Shown here piece after piece: positions 35,727-46,370 of a DNA stretch of 64,000 nt. Positions within the stretch are counted from its first letter, which is position 1, and each line of letters starts with the position of its first letter. Source of the DNA: Isoetes taiwanensis. Taxonomy: Eukaryota; Streptophyta; Lycopodiopsida; Isoetales; Isoetaceae. The position numbers were made by a program, and so were the translations under genes. The stretch is taken from contig JAJEKV010000058.1 of assembly GCA_021234155.1 (NCBI GenBank), positions 5,838,600 to 5,902,599 of the forward strand. Reading direction: 5' to 3'. The notes under the pieces are model-generated. The model was given only the letters and a program-made list of their open reading frames with translations, had not been told where the DNA came from and did not search any database.

Positions 35727-36302
35727 CACGGTTAGGGTTAGGGTGTGCAGACTCTCTGTTGGTGACAAATATGGGAAATTTGGTTCTGCAGACTCGATTT
35801 AATGATACTATTTGGGAGAACTTTGACGAGCTGACTGATACGGTTATGGTGGGCAGGGTTTTGAAGCCGGCAAAGAACTTAACCAGTTGGGCTTCCACTA
35901 CAGACAGCTCTGTCGGCGGTTATAGCTTGGTTATGGAGCCCGGTGGCCTGGTCCTTTATTCAAGCAATAAGGCCTTATCGGATATGGACTCCTTCTGGAC
36001 AACAAGACCTGGACGCTATCAAACAATCACCAAACCCGGATGTTTGCTTTGCCTTACGCATCGACTCTTACTCCGACTCTGATTTCCTAGGTAATCTTCA
36101 ACTTGGATCTAATTTTTCTGCAGTCGAAAACACGAACATGCTGAATGATTTTGCCTGTAAGCATATTGGTTCCAGTGTTCTGGAAGGTCTTGCATGGAGC
36201 ACTCAAAGCTGTCCTAGAAACTGGGGACGAAAATGGCCGCAATACAGTTTACAGACTGGTAAATCTACCATCTTATTGTGTGCTATGTTCTTTAAGGTAT
36301 AA
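35727..36302 (+). pseudogene. B-lectin (S-domain) fragment of a G-type lectin protein
   Basis: The frame at 35727-36082 reads ADSLLVTNMGNLVLQTRF, IWENFDELTDTVMVGRVL and NLTSWASTTDSSVGGYSLVM. This fits the bulb-type lectin signature 'GNLVL...iW.SFd.PTDT.l.gq.L....Lt.W.s..d.S.G.ysl'. A shift near 36005 moves homology into the second frame, which continues to 36302 without a domain I can name. The start of the lectin domain and any PAN or kinase domain are missing. S-domain proteins bind mannose-type ligands at the cell surface; this fragment cannot. Confidence 0.7.
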
Positions 36303-36519
36303 AGCTAGTCTGTAATCCTATGGTTCAAATGTGCTGTACGATTGTCACCATCTGTAATGGATATCCAGGTTCATATTTGGGACTAGCTCAGATACAGAAG
36401 AAGAAAATCCACAAATGCAGAGCAAGAGGCATAAAAATGTAGAGCATAAAGAGACAAGACAAATGGGGGATGCCTCTGTTTCTGGAAGATAGCAAAGCAG
36501 ATGCTTCAAAGACCAAGAT

Positions 36520-36950
36520 GACGAGGTTTATTCGGGTGTAAGCAAGGATGCAGATGGCAACACTCTACTCTGCAGCTCCAAAGGGTGCAGGCCCTTGCAT
36601 GAGTCTGAGAAAGTTGTGCCAATGTTCATGGCTGGAGATCTTGGCTCTGACCATGGAGTTGGACTAGGCAATGCACATGCCTATTTGAGAACCATGTTAG
36701 ATACAAATCCTGGAGAACCTTTGCTGCTGAGAAACTATGCAAGATACTTGTACGAGGTGAGCAGAATTTTGTTAATATTGAACCTTAGTACAATGTATAT
36801 TGTATTGAGCAGAATTTTGTTCATATAAATCTATCTAGGTTTCTTAAGAGTGCTTCAATTTTTTACTTGTTTCCAGGTGCTGCGCGATCATTCAAAGGCT
36901 GAAGAATACTATGAAAGTGGATTCAAAAGAGATGGGCAACATATAACAAC
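36520..36950 (+). pseudogene. Plant TPR-like superfamily protein fragment
   Basis: Exon 1 (about 36520-36756) ends in YLRTMLDTNPGEPLLLRNYA and RYLYE. After a GT-AG intron (36757-36876) exon 2 starts VLRDHSKAEEYYESGFKRDG. The pattern 'ml..nPg.pLLLrNYArfL.ev..D...AEeYY.RAil..pgdg' is that of a plant family of small TPR-like proteins of unknown role. Beyond 36950 the homology dissolves into local duplications of ATAACAACTAATATTTGT. The N-terminal half and remaining repeats are absent. Confidence 0.65.
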
Positions 36951-37355
36951 TAATATTTGTTATGCTTGTGGCTCAATAACAACTAATATTTGTGAATTTT
37001 TCCAGTGGCCTTACTATTGGCTTTGCTATATACATAGATATTTGAGAAGATGTGTACAAAGATATGTCTTACAAGCATGGAATATTTGATGGTACATATT
37101 TGAAGCATGGAATATTTGATGCTACATATTTGATATGTAAGATAACCACTTGTAGAATGGAGACCCTCATAATGATATAAATGTTTTGGCCTACTCGCTT
37201 ATTACAAATATATATTATAGAAATTTTTGCAGCGCAACTATTAGTGGTCCTCAAGGCCACACTGTCTTAGGCACAAGAACCTATAGTGATGTACACAACA
37301 TTCACACACAATTTTCATTGCCCCGAAGGGGCAAAAAAAAATTTTTAACCTATAA

Positions 37356-37736
37356 CACAAACCATTACATTACACGCATTAAAATTAAATTCCCCCTTAA
37401 ACCCCCTTTTGTTTGGGTGCATATTCACACGGGGGTGACGTAGGGCAGCGAGAGCCCTTATAATTATGTTTTGCACGTATAAAATCAACACCACATAGTA
37501 TATTGCCTGAAATCTTATAGTATTTTGCAAATTTTATTATACAGTATAACAAATTTTGTACATCCATACCCCACAAACGAGGAACTTTATGTACGGTGTA
37601 GATTACAGAATAAGGGGTGAATATGCCTATCCAACAGCTCTCGATGCCCGGAGTCACCCCCGTGTGAATATGCACCCAAACAAAAGGGGGTTTAAGGGGG
37701 AATTTAATTTTAATGCGTGTAATGTAATGGTTTGTG
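37356..37736. mobile_element. Foldback element with 84-bp perfect terminal inverted repeats
   Basis: The 84 bases at 37356-37439 are the exact reverse complement of 37653-37736, starting CACAAACCATTACATTACAC. The symmetry continues imperfectly inward (GAC..GGGCA.CGAGAG). The 213-bp middle has no coding capacity. Long perfect arms with a short unrelated centre fit a foldback or long-TIR MITE. I could not identify a clear target-site duplication. Confidence 0.75.
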
Positions 37737-37780
37737 CAATAATTGGAACAATATGAATTGTACCAATGAGATGGCAAAAT

Positions 37781-38510
37781 TTGGTGAATGACGTAGCAAA
37801 AGTGACATGATGATGTGGCGAAGGGTATTCTTGCACTCTCCATGAAATGAGAGGAGAAATTTGAAATTTGCAGAAGTTGACATGCACATGACGATGTGGC
37901 ATATCAGTGGCGACATGTGACGCCAACTAAGCAAGACCAAATTTTGACCAGGCCAAAAATAAAAAATATGCAACTTTGGTTTTCCATGGGGTGAGTTTCA
38001 GTTCGCTGAGGTTCTTTGGTGACATGGCAAGTTATGGGTGATGTAAACATGATGATGACTAGGCATTTTTGCAACAAATGAATAAAGCAATTTTTGGTAT
38101 AGGAAATTTGGCAAAGAGAACTTTAAGAACGTAGATTAGTCATTCTTAGGTGCTTTGAAGATATCATGGCAGGTACATCAATGAGCCATAATTAAAAATT
38201 TCCAGTTTGAGATAGAGATATTGAATATATGAACAAAATTTGGTTGAAGAACTACATTTGAATATGGTGAATGGCATGGCGAAAGTGGCATGATGATGTG
38301 GCGAAGGATGTTTCTTGCAGTCTCCATGAAATGAGTGGAGCAAATTGAAACTTGCTAAAGTTTATAGGCACATGATGATGTGGCATGCCATTGGTGACAT
38401 ATCATGCAAGTAAATAAAGCCAACTTTTGACTAGGCCAAAAATCAGGAAATGTGCAAGTTTGGTTTCCAATAGGTGCGGTGGCAATTTTTTGGTGATATG
38501 GCAAGATAAG
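37781..38510 (+). repeat. Divergent tandem duplication, about 487-bp period
   Basis: The segment from 37781 (GTGAATGACGTAGCAAAAG) resembles that from 38267 (GTGAATGGCATGGCGAAAG) over about 250 bases. They share ATGATGATGTGGCGAAGG, CTCCATGAAATGAG and GACTAGGCCAAAAAT-type words, with perhaps one difference in five bases. Confidence 0.75.
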
Positions 38511-39599
38511 GGTGATTGGAGCCATTGGAGCGAGATACTTATGCAAAAAATTATTATGGATATAGTTCCGATATGAGTTTTGGCAGTGCTCTGGCGGTCC
38601 CACCAATGGATTTCTGACAAAGAAGGAAGTTCACCTAATTTATAGCTAAGCTTTTTCAATGCGAATCATTCTGCTCCATAGGACAAGCATCCCTTGAACC
38701 AGTTTTAATGAAGAGCTTAGACTCAATCCCTGCCTTTATCAAGTGAGGCTATGGCACATCAAATTTACCAAAACAAAATGGATGTGGAAAAGAGTAAGGA
38801 CAAAATAAAATCAGGAAAATCAAATAGAGCTGCTCCTTCAAGGCAAAGTCATGTCAGATCAACCAGGGCATCATAATTTGAATGGGCACAAATACATAGC
38901 CATGGCACCATGCTAAGCTTTTTGGATGCACATTGCTTCTTAGAACACTAAATGATTAGAATTTTGCCTTCTCATTTAGCCTGGGGGGGATTAATTCAAC
39001 TCTTGCAAGTCATTCCCGTTCGAGGTGAAGGCCAGACCAAAAAGGCTTCTTCACGTCGGCACTGTGTTGCTCACAAGAAGGCATGCGACTTCACAAGGTA
39101 AACAATTTACTTCACAAGTTGCGGCGACTGAAGGAGAAAGGAATTCATGCGCTGCTAGTGTTGCTACTCGAACATGATTAGGCTCTACTTAAAGCTGCAT
39201 ATGCAGGATGATACTTTGATCTATTCTTGGAATCCGCACAGAATCTCAAAATTAGACATAGAATCCACACTCAAGTTAACCCAGTACCAAATTAGAAGAG
39301 CGTCTACACTAGATTGAGCCTTCTCCACATGTCTCAATCCAGAAATATTACCCTCAGAAAGATACAGGCTACTAGTAAGGGGTAATCTGAAAACGTTGTA
39401 GCTAGGCTTGAGGGGTTTAAAGGGATTATGACTCTAGTGTGGTGGTATTGGAGTAGTTGTTGAGTTTTAAAGAAAGAATAATGTTTGCACCTAGACACGA
39501 CTAATCAACGTCTTCCCATAATGATCATTTCACCAACTTATTGTTCCTTGAACCTGGGTTCTGTGCACATGTGAGTGCTAAGCAAACAAGAGGAGATGG
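38511..39599. other. No gene recognised
   Basis: AT-rich, no open frame above 85 codons and no recognisable repeat structure. Confidence 0.5.
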
Positions 39600-42500
39600 C
39601 AGTCCATCAGATGATCACTTGCACGTTTGCCATTATAATTGTTTTCAAAGAGCGACACGAATACAATTTTTTATACAAGTAACATTACTTGTGATATTAA
39701 CAAGATGGCTTGCTATGTACAATAAGTGAACTGACATAAATTGACACAACTTATGGAACAACATCTGACAATATTAGTGGTGTTAATACAACAGTTATTG
39801 TGGCATATACTATGGCCACACAAACATTGACAAAATTTGTGACACTCAAGATGCTACTATAGTTGATGCTAATAACAACATCTATAATGTCACTAGGGGG
39901 CATTGACACTAATGTTAATGCTATATATGTCACAACTCGTGACATTATTGCTGATACAAATAGCAACACATATAGCATCAACACAAAATTAATGACACTG
40001 TTACTGACACAAAAAGTGAGGCTATATGTGACACAAATTCTGGCATCTATAGCATCACTTACAGATAAATGTCACCAATAATGTCATAGTTTGTGCTTTC
40101 CAATGTTTTAATGACATTTTGATGACACAAATTGACCCTTCTCTTGGAGTGCAGGGTACCAACATAGGCTCAAACTTTGAACTCAAGGTATTCAACTTCC
40201 AAGGTACTCAACTACAATATCTTGAAGCTAGCGATAGAATGATTAAATGCAAACAAATGAGATAGGCTCCCAATTGGAAAATAACATACTGAAGAAGCTG
40301 AAGTAGCAAATTTTAAAAACTTTTCTTTCACATGTATGCACAGAAGAAAGGTCAGCAGCTACTCTCTTTGCGGAGTCGCTAAAATTGCTATCTGCACGAG
40401 TGTTCTAGTTCATACAAATAATGGGCACTACTTCCTAAGCAAGGGATCCAGGGCCCATCTCTTCTTGCTACGATTATGCAAAATTTCACAAAACAAATTA
40501 TGCAAGACTCCACAAAAACAAAAGCAAAAGAAAGACTTGTTAGCATCCTTTGCTTTCAAAGCTCCAGAAGAAAGACAAAGTGAACAGCCATTGTCTAGCG
40601 AAAGATGCTCTTTAGAATCATTGGAAAACTTAGGCTTTGCTACAACATAACGGAAATAGCATTGCCCTAAACTAAAAGATAGCAAATACTCATTCACTCA
40701 ATACAAAGAATTTTAACTAGAAATGCAAGGGCCCTCTTTCTTTTATAGAAACTATTACATATCCGTATTGGCCTCAGTAAACATAAGGGAGTCATGACAT
40801 AAAGCAAGTGCGAATCATATCCCATATTTGAGCCCTCTTCAAAAGCACATCTGCAAATTGAAATGACAGAATCAGTGTGCAATAGCTTATAAATTAGAGA
40901 ACATATTTATTTATCATGCAACCTCATTTAAAATCTCTGCAAATGACCCGAATTAAGTATTGAAGTTGGTTGTATCCCTGTGTCTATCAACTAATGCTAT
41001 TCCTTCTTTTTTTTTTGTGAAGGCATGGTTGGTGGCACTTGCACCCGTCCACGTCTCCCATCCAATGGTAGCAAGTTGGGTTTTGAAACTTGGTGGACTC
41101 ACTGCCATCAGACTTTAAACAAAGCAAATTCCCAGAAAAATAACTTGTCAAAGGCCCTTCAACCCAACAACACATCATTTGCTTCTGCAATAAAATAGAG
41201 AGGCACCCTTTATTACCTTATTTTACATGAAAGGACTGGATAAAATCAAGATAAGACAAAGATCCACCGCTATCAAACTTTTAGCATGCAAAAAATTAAA
41301 TATATAAATTGAAGATGGGATCAAGTATCTCCAACAAAATAAAGAGGCACTCTAGATTAGCTTATCTTGCACGAAAGGACTAGAGAAAATTAAGATCAGA
41401 CAAAGCCTCGCCGCTATCAAACTATAAGTAAAATTAAATTCCCAGAGAAACAACTTTCGGAAGGCCCCAAAGGTCCTTCAGATCCGTAACACATCATTTG
41501 AATAAAACTAACCTCCTTTCTCCTATAGCTGCGTACCAGAGAGTATTGAGCAGCAAGCTAAATCCCATGCAAATTTGCACACAGACACGATGTATGTACT
41601 TGTAACAGATTTGAACGTGCAAATAAGCTGTTAAAAAGGAAAATTTCATCGAGGTTATTATCAGGTTGTAAAAAATTAGGCTATAATATTGAAGATGTAC
41701 CTAGAAAAAATGATAGATCACATCATTGGGCTCCGTAATTATCCTGGCACGTTGCAAAGCAAGAAAAAATCTTTCCAAGTCCATTCCTGAATTTTTAGCT
41801 ATAATCGTTGAAAATGAAACCTCCACCAGGTCTATCATAAAGCACTAGCCACTATACCTAGAGGACTGGACCCATAGAATCTGAGGCATTTGATGTAGCA
41901 AGGGTGGCCAACAATTGCCGCCATAGCTAGAATGCTTTTCAGAACTACTGAAACTTGTTGAGCAAGAGCTTCAGTTCTAACTCTGCTACTCAAAACTCTT
42001 CAACAGTCCAAATCTTCAAAACTTGCCACCCATAGCTTTGTTCTCGCGAGCTAAATCTGGGTCATCTATGTAGGACTTCCGGTTAAGGGGAATAGGTAAG
42101 TGGGACAATATATTAACTTTTTGTTAGGAAGTTACTGCCCTGCCTCATCATCATCCCCTCCCCCCCCCCCCCCATTTTTTCTAGTCAAAACTCTACCCTT
42201 ATATGAAGCTTTATTTTGCCACATTGTACGAGTGCATTTAGTACGTGTTTCTACCTCATACATGGCAATAATTATATGAAATTTTTTATGCATTGCCACC
42301 TCATCAAGCAGCATTAAATTATTCAATATTCCAATCAAGTGCATGAAGGTAAAATAGGGTGACGACGACCATAGCTCTTCCTAATTCATTGGACAAATTT
42401 GCCATTAATTTTGAACAAAGGGCATTATTCAAACCAGACAATTTTTTTGATTGGCTAGTAGTAACAATTCTAAGAATATGCAAACAAGTGTTGGTCTTTA

Positions 42501-42781
42501 TAAGCAATCCAAGAAGGCAGTAAAGGTGCAATTGTGAAGTAAATGGTTGTATTATTAAAGGCTAATTAACATTGAACGACAATGTTGTTTATGTGATAAC
42601 ATCAACGACCTATCTAGCAATGATGTTTAGGGCAACTACTATGCTCTTCTGAGAATTATTGTATACGTTATCAATATGATTGGTTGCCCTTTTCAACAAC
42701 CTCATCACAATCCTTAAACTAGTTAAATATTTAGGGCTAGGAAAAAGTGTATAGTAATTGTGTGGAGTCTCATGTTCATGC
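39600..42781 (+). repeat. 3.4 kb direct repeat, copy B
   Basis: Second copy of the block at 717-4119, same orientation, slightly shorter. It lacks about 120 bases present in copy A near 1930-1980 and around the SINE. The SINE remnant at 41003-41095 keeps the tail and B-box side but has lost the A box through a deletion joining it to ACTCACTGCC. Its left GCTATTC (40996-41002) is present and the right one is gone. The insertion therefore predates the duplication, and copy B lost part of it later. Confidence 0.9.
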
Positions 42782-42949
42782 TTTATTAACAATATGTACC
42801 AACTTTATACGTGACCACAAAAAATGGCGACCAAGGAATTTTAAGGCACAAGTTAGAAATGCATAGTTGATGTTCTTCAAGTTCGCAGGAAGGATGATTA
42901 ATTATGAACTTATATTCCAAATCCAAGTGTCCCTCCCTTATCCAAGGCT
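42678..42949 (+). repeat. 270-300 bp direct repeat flanking a lectin-like fragment, copy 1
   Basis: This stretch starts at TTGGTTGCCCTTTTCAACAA and runs to TCCCTTATCCAAGGC. It is closely repeated at 43853-44150, and its first 100 bases are also the end of the 3.4 kb block. The two copies bracket about 900 bp that hold a lectin-like fragment. They do not show TG...CA ends. Confidence 0.75.
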
Positions 42950-42964
42950 TCCAAATCCAAGTAG

Positions 42965-43803
42965 ATGTTTTTTGATGGATCGCCTGGGCAAAAAGCAGCC
43001 AAAGACATAAGCATTTTAATTTTTGATTCTATAAACTACTTAATCTGTTCTTTCAATCAGGGATTCAATCTTATTCCGGCGATGGGATTCAAAGGACCTA
43101 CTTCCGCCCTTCTGGAGCTTCCGATGCATCTCGAAAAGCTTGTCATTTTGCAACCTCCGGACCATCTAGAGCCCAGCACAATCTTTCTTTCAAATAACGA
43201 CCAAGTTCTTGTTTACTACGTCGAAACAGTGTACTTCTACCCTGCAAATCCTCACAAATCTAGGTCGAAACAATGTACTTCTACCCTGCAAATCCTCACA
43301 AATCTAGGTCGAAACAGTGTACTTCTACCCTGCAAATCCTCACAAATCTAGCTCCGACGTGGTGCATATCCTTAAGGACGCCTTAATCCAGCTTCATGGC
43401 CTATATTATTTTATGGGACCGGCTTCAACTGAATCTTGAATAGGGTAGACTGGAGCTGGATTGCAATGGCGCCGGAGTTTTGTATGCAGGGGAAAGCACA
43501 GGTCTGGCTATGGCGGACGTTGGAATAGTGAGGCAAGATTTACCAGGCGAATCTTCAAGACCCATAAGCCTTGCAACCACACTCAATATGGGAGCAGAAA
43601 CTGGAACTTTACGTTATCCTGATCTTTATCTGGCCTTCCTCAAGAAACCAAGACCGGGGATTCATATGGCGATGGATTGCTTGCAGAGCAAGAAAGGGGA
43701 AGATCCACGTGTCAACCATGCAATATTTTATTTTAAAGATTTTAAAAATGAAGAAAAAATGTACGTGTCGACCCCAGGGCTATCCTCAGCCCAGAAATAT
43801 TAG
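42965..43803 (+). pseudogene. Possible lectin-like (B-lectin or EP1-type) fragment
   Basis: Two open frames, 42965-43351 and 43480-43803. The second is preceded by a stop and reads LELDCNGAGVLYAGESTG, which recalls the 'l.ld.nG.lvLy' strand of bulb-type lectins. The rest (DLYLAFLKKPRPGIHM) matches nothing I know. The resemblance to the 35.7 kb lectin fragment is weak. The first frame runs through a 44-bp tandem repeat and is unlikely to be native there. Confidence 0.3.
43220..43351 (+). repeat. 44-bp tandem repeat, three copies
   Basis: Three almost identical units starting GTCGAAACAGTGTACTTCTA. The unit length is not a multiple of three, so each copy is read in a different frame within the open frame that spans it. 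Confidence 0.95.
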
Positions 43804-43852
43804 CTTCCTATTTTTTGAGAACAGAAACTACATTGCCTTATATAAGGAATGA

Positions 43853-44150
43853 TCATTGGTTGCCCTTTTCAACAATCTGATCACAATCCTTAAACCAGTT
43901 GAATATTTAGGACTAGAAAAAAGTGTATAGTAATTGTGTGGAGTCTCATGTTCATGCTTTGTTAACAATATGTACCACCTATCATTATAGATGACCACAA
44001 AAAATGGCGAGCAAGGAATTCTAAGGCACAAGTTAGAAATGCATAGTTGATGTTCTTCAAGTTCGCAAGAAGGATGATTAGACAAAACATGCTAACTAAT
44101 TATGGGAACTTATATTCCAAATCCAAGTATCCCTCCCTTATCCAAGGCTA
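43853..44150 (+). repeat. 270-300 bp direct repeat, copy 2
   Basis: Partner of 42678-42949, with a short insertion (about 15 bases, ACAAAACATGCTAAC) near 44083. Confidence 0.75.
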
Positions 44151-44497
44151 TGAGAAGGTCTTGGAGCTGATCATTTGATCAGATCATTGAATATATCAAA
44201 GTTAACTAAAGCCTTAAAAAAATTAAGAAAAGAAGAAAAAATCAGAGATATTAATATTAAGGAATGTCAAAACATTCAAAATAAACCTTAAAAGACACAC
44301 TTAGTTACCTAAACACATGATTGAAGAATTGATCCGAGTATAAAAAATTGTATTGATTGAATATGCTCATATACATAGAAATATGTTTCCCAATCTGAAG
44401 GAGTGAGAAGAGAATGCAGCATCAATACCCTGTTGGTATTTCACAAATTTGTTGTACAACATATGTACAGTGTAACAATATATTTCGAAACCCTAAT

Positions 44498-45544
44498 TCA
44501 GCAGGCAAGAGCACATGACTTCACACCTTGCCATACTGCACTTGTTCTTTGGATCTTGGAAGAAACCATACAAGCATCATTTTCGAAGGAGGGGCTTTTG
44601 CGTTTTGAACTTTGATGAGCCTGCACCAGAGCCTTCATTACCTTCTGCCTCTCACAAGCAACTGCACTAGCATAGTGTTTAACAATCCAGGGGTGTGATA
44701 AAATTTGCTCCAAGGAAATTCGTTCCTCTGGATCAGGCCACAACATAGCCAAGACAAGGCTCTGTGCATCCTCTGACACCAACCCAACTGGCCAATTCAA
44801 ATGCGAAGCGGCCAAATCCTCTCCATAAAGCAACCTTTCTTCAATCTCCGATGTCTTCAAACCTGAGAAGTGATGCAACCCAGTAAGGGTTTTATACAGT
44901 ATCAAACCTAAACCCCAGATGTCAATCTCCTTGGAGTAATTTCTCTGCACAAGCTCAGGTGCGTAATATCTTGGAGTCCCGTGTTTGCGTTTTAAATTCG
45001 GAGCCCCAAATCCTGGAAACCGAGCCGACATGCCGAAATCTGAAACCCTAATATCAAAGGGTTTTGAAGCTGAAGGAACTAAGATGTTGGCGGGTTTTAG
45101 ATCTCGATGAATAATATTATTATTGTGAAGATATTGGATAGCTAGAGCAAGGTTTCGAATAAGGAGAGCTGATTCCATTTCGCAGAGCCGACCACGTTTT
45201 TTGATCAATTCAGTCAAGTTGCATTCGCACAGTTCCATGATGAAGTGCCAGAATCCGTGGTCTTGGATTACCTCGTGAAGATGGACTACGCCAGGGGCAC
45301 GGGATAATTTCTTCATGATTTCCATCTCTTCAACGAGGTCTGTGTATTCTACAGAGGCTGTGGACATTATTTTGCATGCGAATTTCTTTTTGCTTCCCCC
45401 TTTACTCCGGCAAAGAAAAACCGTAGCATAGCCACCATTGCCGATCTTCTTGAGCAGATCATAGCGCTCCAACAGATTGGGATATGAAGCCAAATACGTG
45501 CAATTCAGAAGCTGTTCTTCCATCTCCTGCATCTCTGTATCCAT
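44498..45544 (-). CDS. Serine/threonine protein kinase, PPCK/CDPK-like, paralogue of kinase 1
   Basis: An intact 348-codon single-exon frame. Glycine loop IGNGGYATV (34-42), Lys58 in FACK, catalytic loop HRDLKPAN (146-153, Asp148), DFG at 169-171 and APE at 195-197, with a basic C-terminal tail of about 50 residues ending in Ala-Cys as in kinase 1. There are no EF hands or membrane segments. The frame extends 27 codons upstream, but I prefer the ATG at 45544: the upstream part runs through a TATA box and aligns with the non-coding leader of the paralogue. Compared with kinase 1 it has HRDLKPAN instead of HRDLKPEN and a slightly longer insert after the lysine. It is predicted to be an active kinase of unknown substrate. 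Confidence 0.92.
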   Translation of the reverse strand: MDTEMQEMEEQLLNCTYLASYPNLLERYDLLKKIGNGGYATVFLCRSKGGSKKKFACKIMSTASVEYTDLVEEMEIMKKLSRAPGVVHLHEVIQDHGFWHFIMELCECNLTELIKKRGRLCEMESALLIRNLALAIQYLHNNNIIHRDLKPANILVPSASKPFDIRVSDFGMSARFPGFGAPNLKRKHGTPRYYAPELVQRNYSKEIDIWGLGLILYKTLTGLHHFSGLKTSEIEERLLYGEDLAASHLNWPVGLVSEDAQSLVLAMLWPDPEERISLEQILSHPWIVKHYASAVACERQKVMKALVQAHQSSKRKSPSFENDACMVSSKIQRTSAVWQGVKSCALAC

Positions 45545-45599
45545 TCTGTCTTCTCCTCCGCTCAATCCTGTAATGCTAATACAATGGATTGTTGTGTAA

Positions 45600-45609
45600 T
45601 ATATATATA
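45600..45609 (-). promoter_or_regulatory. TATA box of kinase 2
   Basis: TATATATATA lies 56 bases before the chosen ATG. The leader between them contains CATTGTATTAGCATTACAG, close to CATTGTGTTGGCATTACAG in the kinase 1 leader, so the promoter-proximal sequence was duplicated with the gene. Confidence 0.6.
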
Positions 45610-46292
45610 GAAGCGCACTTCGCATTTTCTCGAAATATCCTTTCCTGGCCCGAGCCTTTTTTAGGGACCTTTTTACTAAACATATCCCTTTCCATTAGTT
45701 AGGTACAAATTCTACCCAATTGCAGCTTCCACATCAACGCAGTTCCAGGCCCAGCACTAAGATTTTCAGGCATATCACAGCATCTTTGCATGATCTGCAA
45801 AGCTTCGACCTCCTCTGCAAGAGCTTCAGGTCTCTGCAATTCTAGGACAGCCTTTCAGATCAAACAGCTTTGATCCAGATCAAACATTTCGGGCCTTCCA
45901 GATCCAATAATTTCGATTCAGATCCAGACTCCGCTCAGCAAGTTTGGTAATATTTGGACAAGTAAAAAAGCTAGTTATAGATCAAGGCAAGAAACATTCC
46001 TACCTGCAACCAGGATTTTGCCAAGTTTTGTCCAATGGCAACACAAAAAATGACAACTGAAGAAATGCTTCTGCACAGGCTATGTAGAATGAAGCAATGG
46101 ACCTTATTGAAGAATCTTAGCATGGGTATCTCTTTATTATATTTTTGCGAATGGCTAACTTTGTTATTAAGGTAGATACTTGAGCTTTGAGGTGGCCTCA
46201 CCTATAACAGCCAACAGTAGGTACTTCTTTCAGGCTCGTACAAGTTTCTAGTAGCATATCTATTTGCTAAGGTTATTTCTGATTTTGTGCAG
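45610..46292. other. Kinase 2 upstream region
   Basis: No gene recognised. Short degenerate repeats of CAGATC(A/C)A type lie between 45860 and 45935. Confidence 0.45.
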
Positions 46293-46370
46293 CATGAGGT
46301 CATGCCAGATATGTACCATCTACTTTCAGCAGTTGCTGAACTGCATAACGGATGCATGCTGCTCAACAAG
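46293..46370 (+). pseudogene. Orphan exon-like segment
   Basis: A 78-base, 26-codon stretch encoding HEVMPDMYHLLSAVAELHNG and CMLLNK lies between a good acceptor (TTTTGTGCAG) and a good donor (GTAAGG). It looks like a real exon, but I do not recognise the protein. A second exon-like stretch follows an AG near 46705 (HYMFKAGFQAALEEHKLD). Nothing else of the gene is visible. Confidence 0.35.

Noticed and set aside
35722-35737. Interstitial telomere repeat (GGTTAGGGTTAGGG)
   Set aside because: Only two units, and they lie directly before and possibly within the lectin coding frame.
717-42781. The 3.4 kb blocks as the two LTRs of one giant retrotransposon
   Set aside because: No TG...CA ends, primer-binding site or polypurine tract at the block edges, and the interior contains unrelated genes on both strands.
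45545-45625. 27-codon upstream extension of kinase 2
   Set aside because: It has an ATG but runs through the TATA box and is not conserved as protein in kinase 1.
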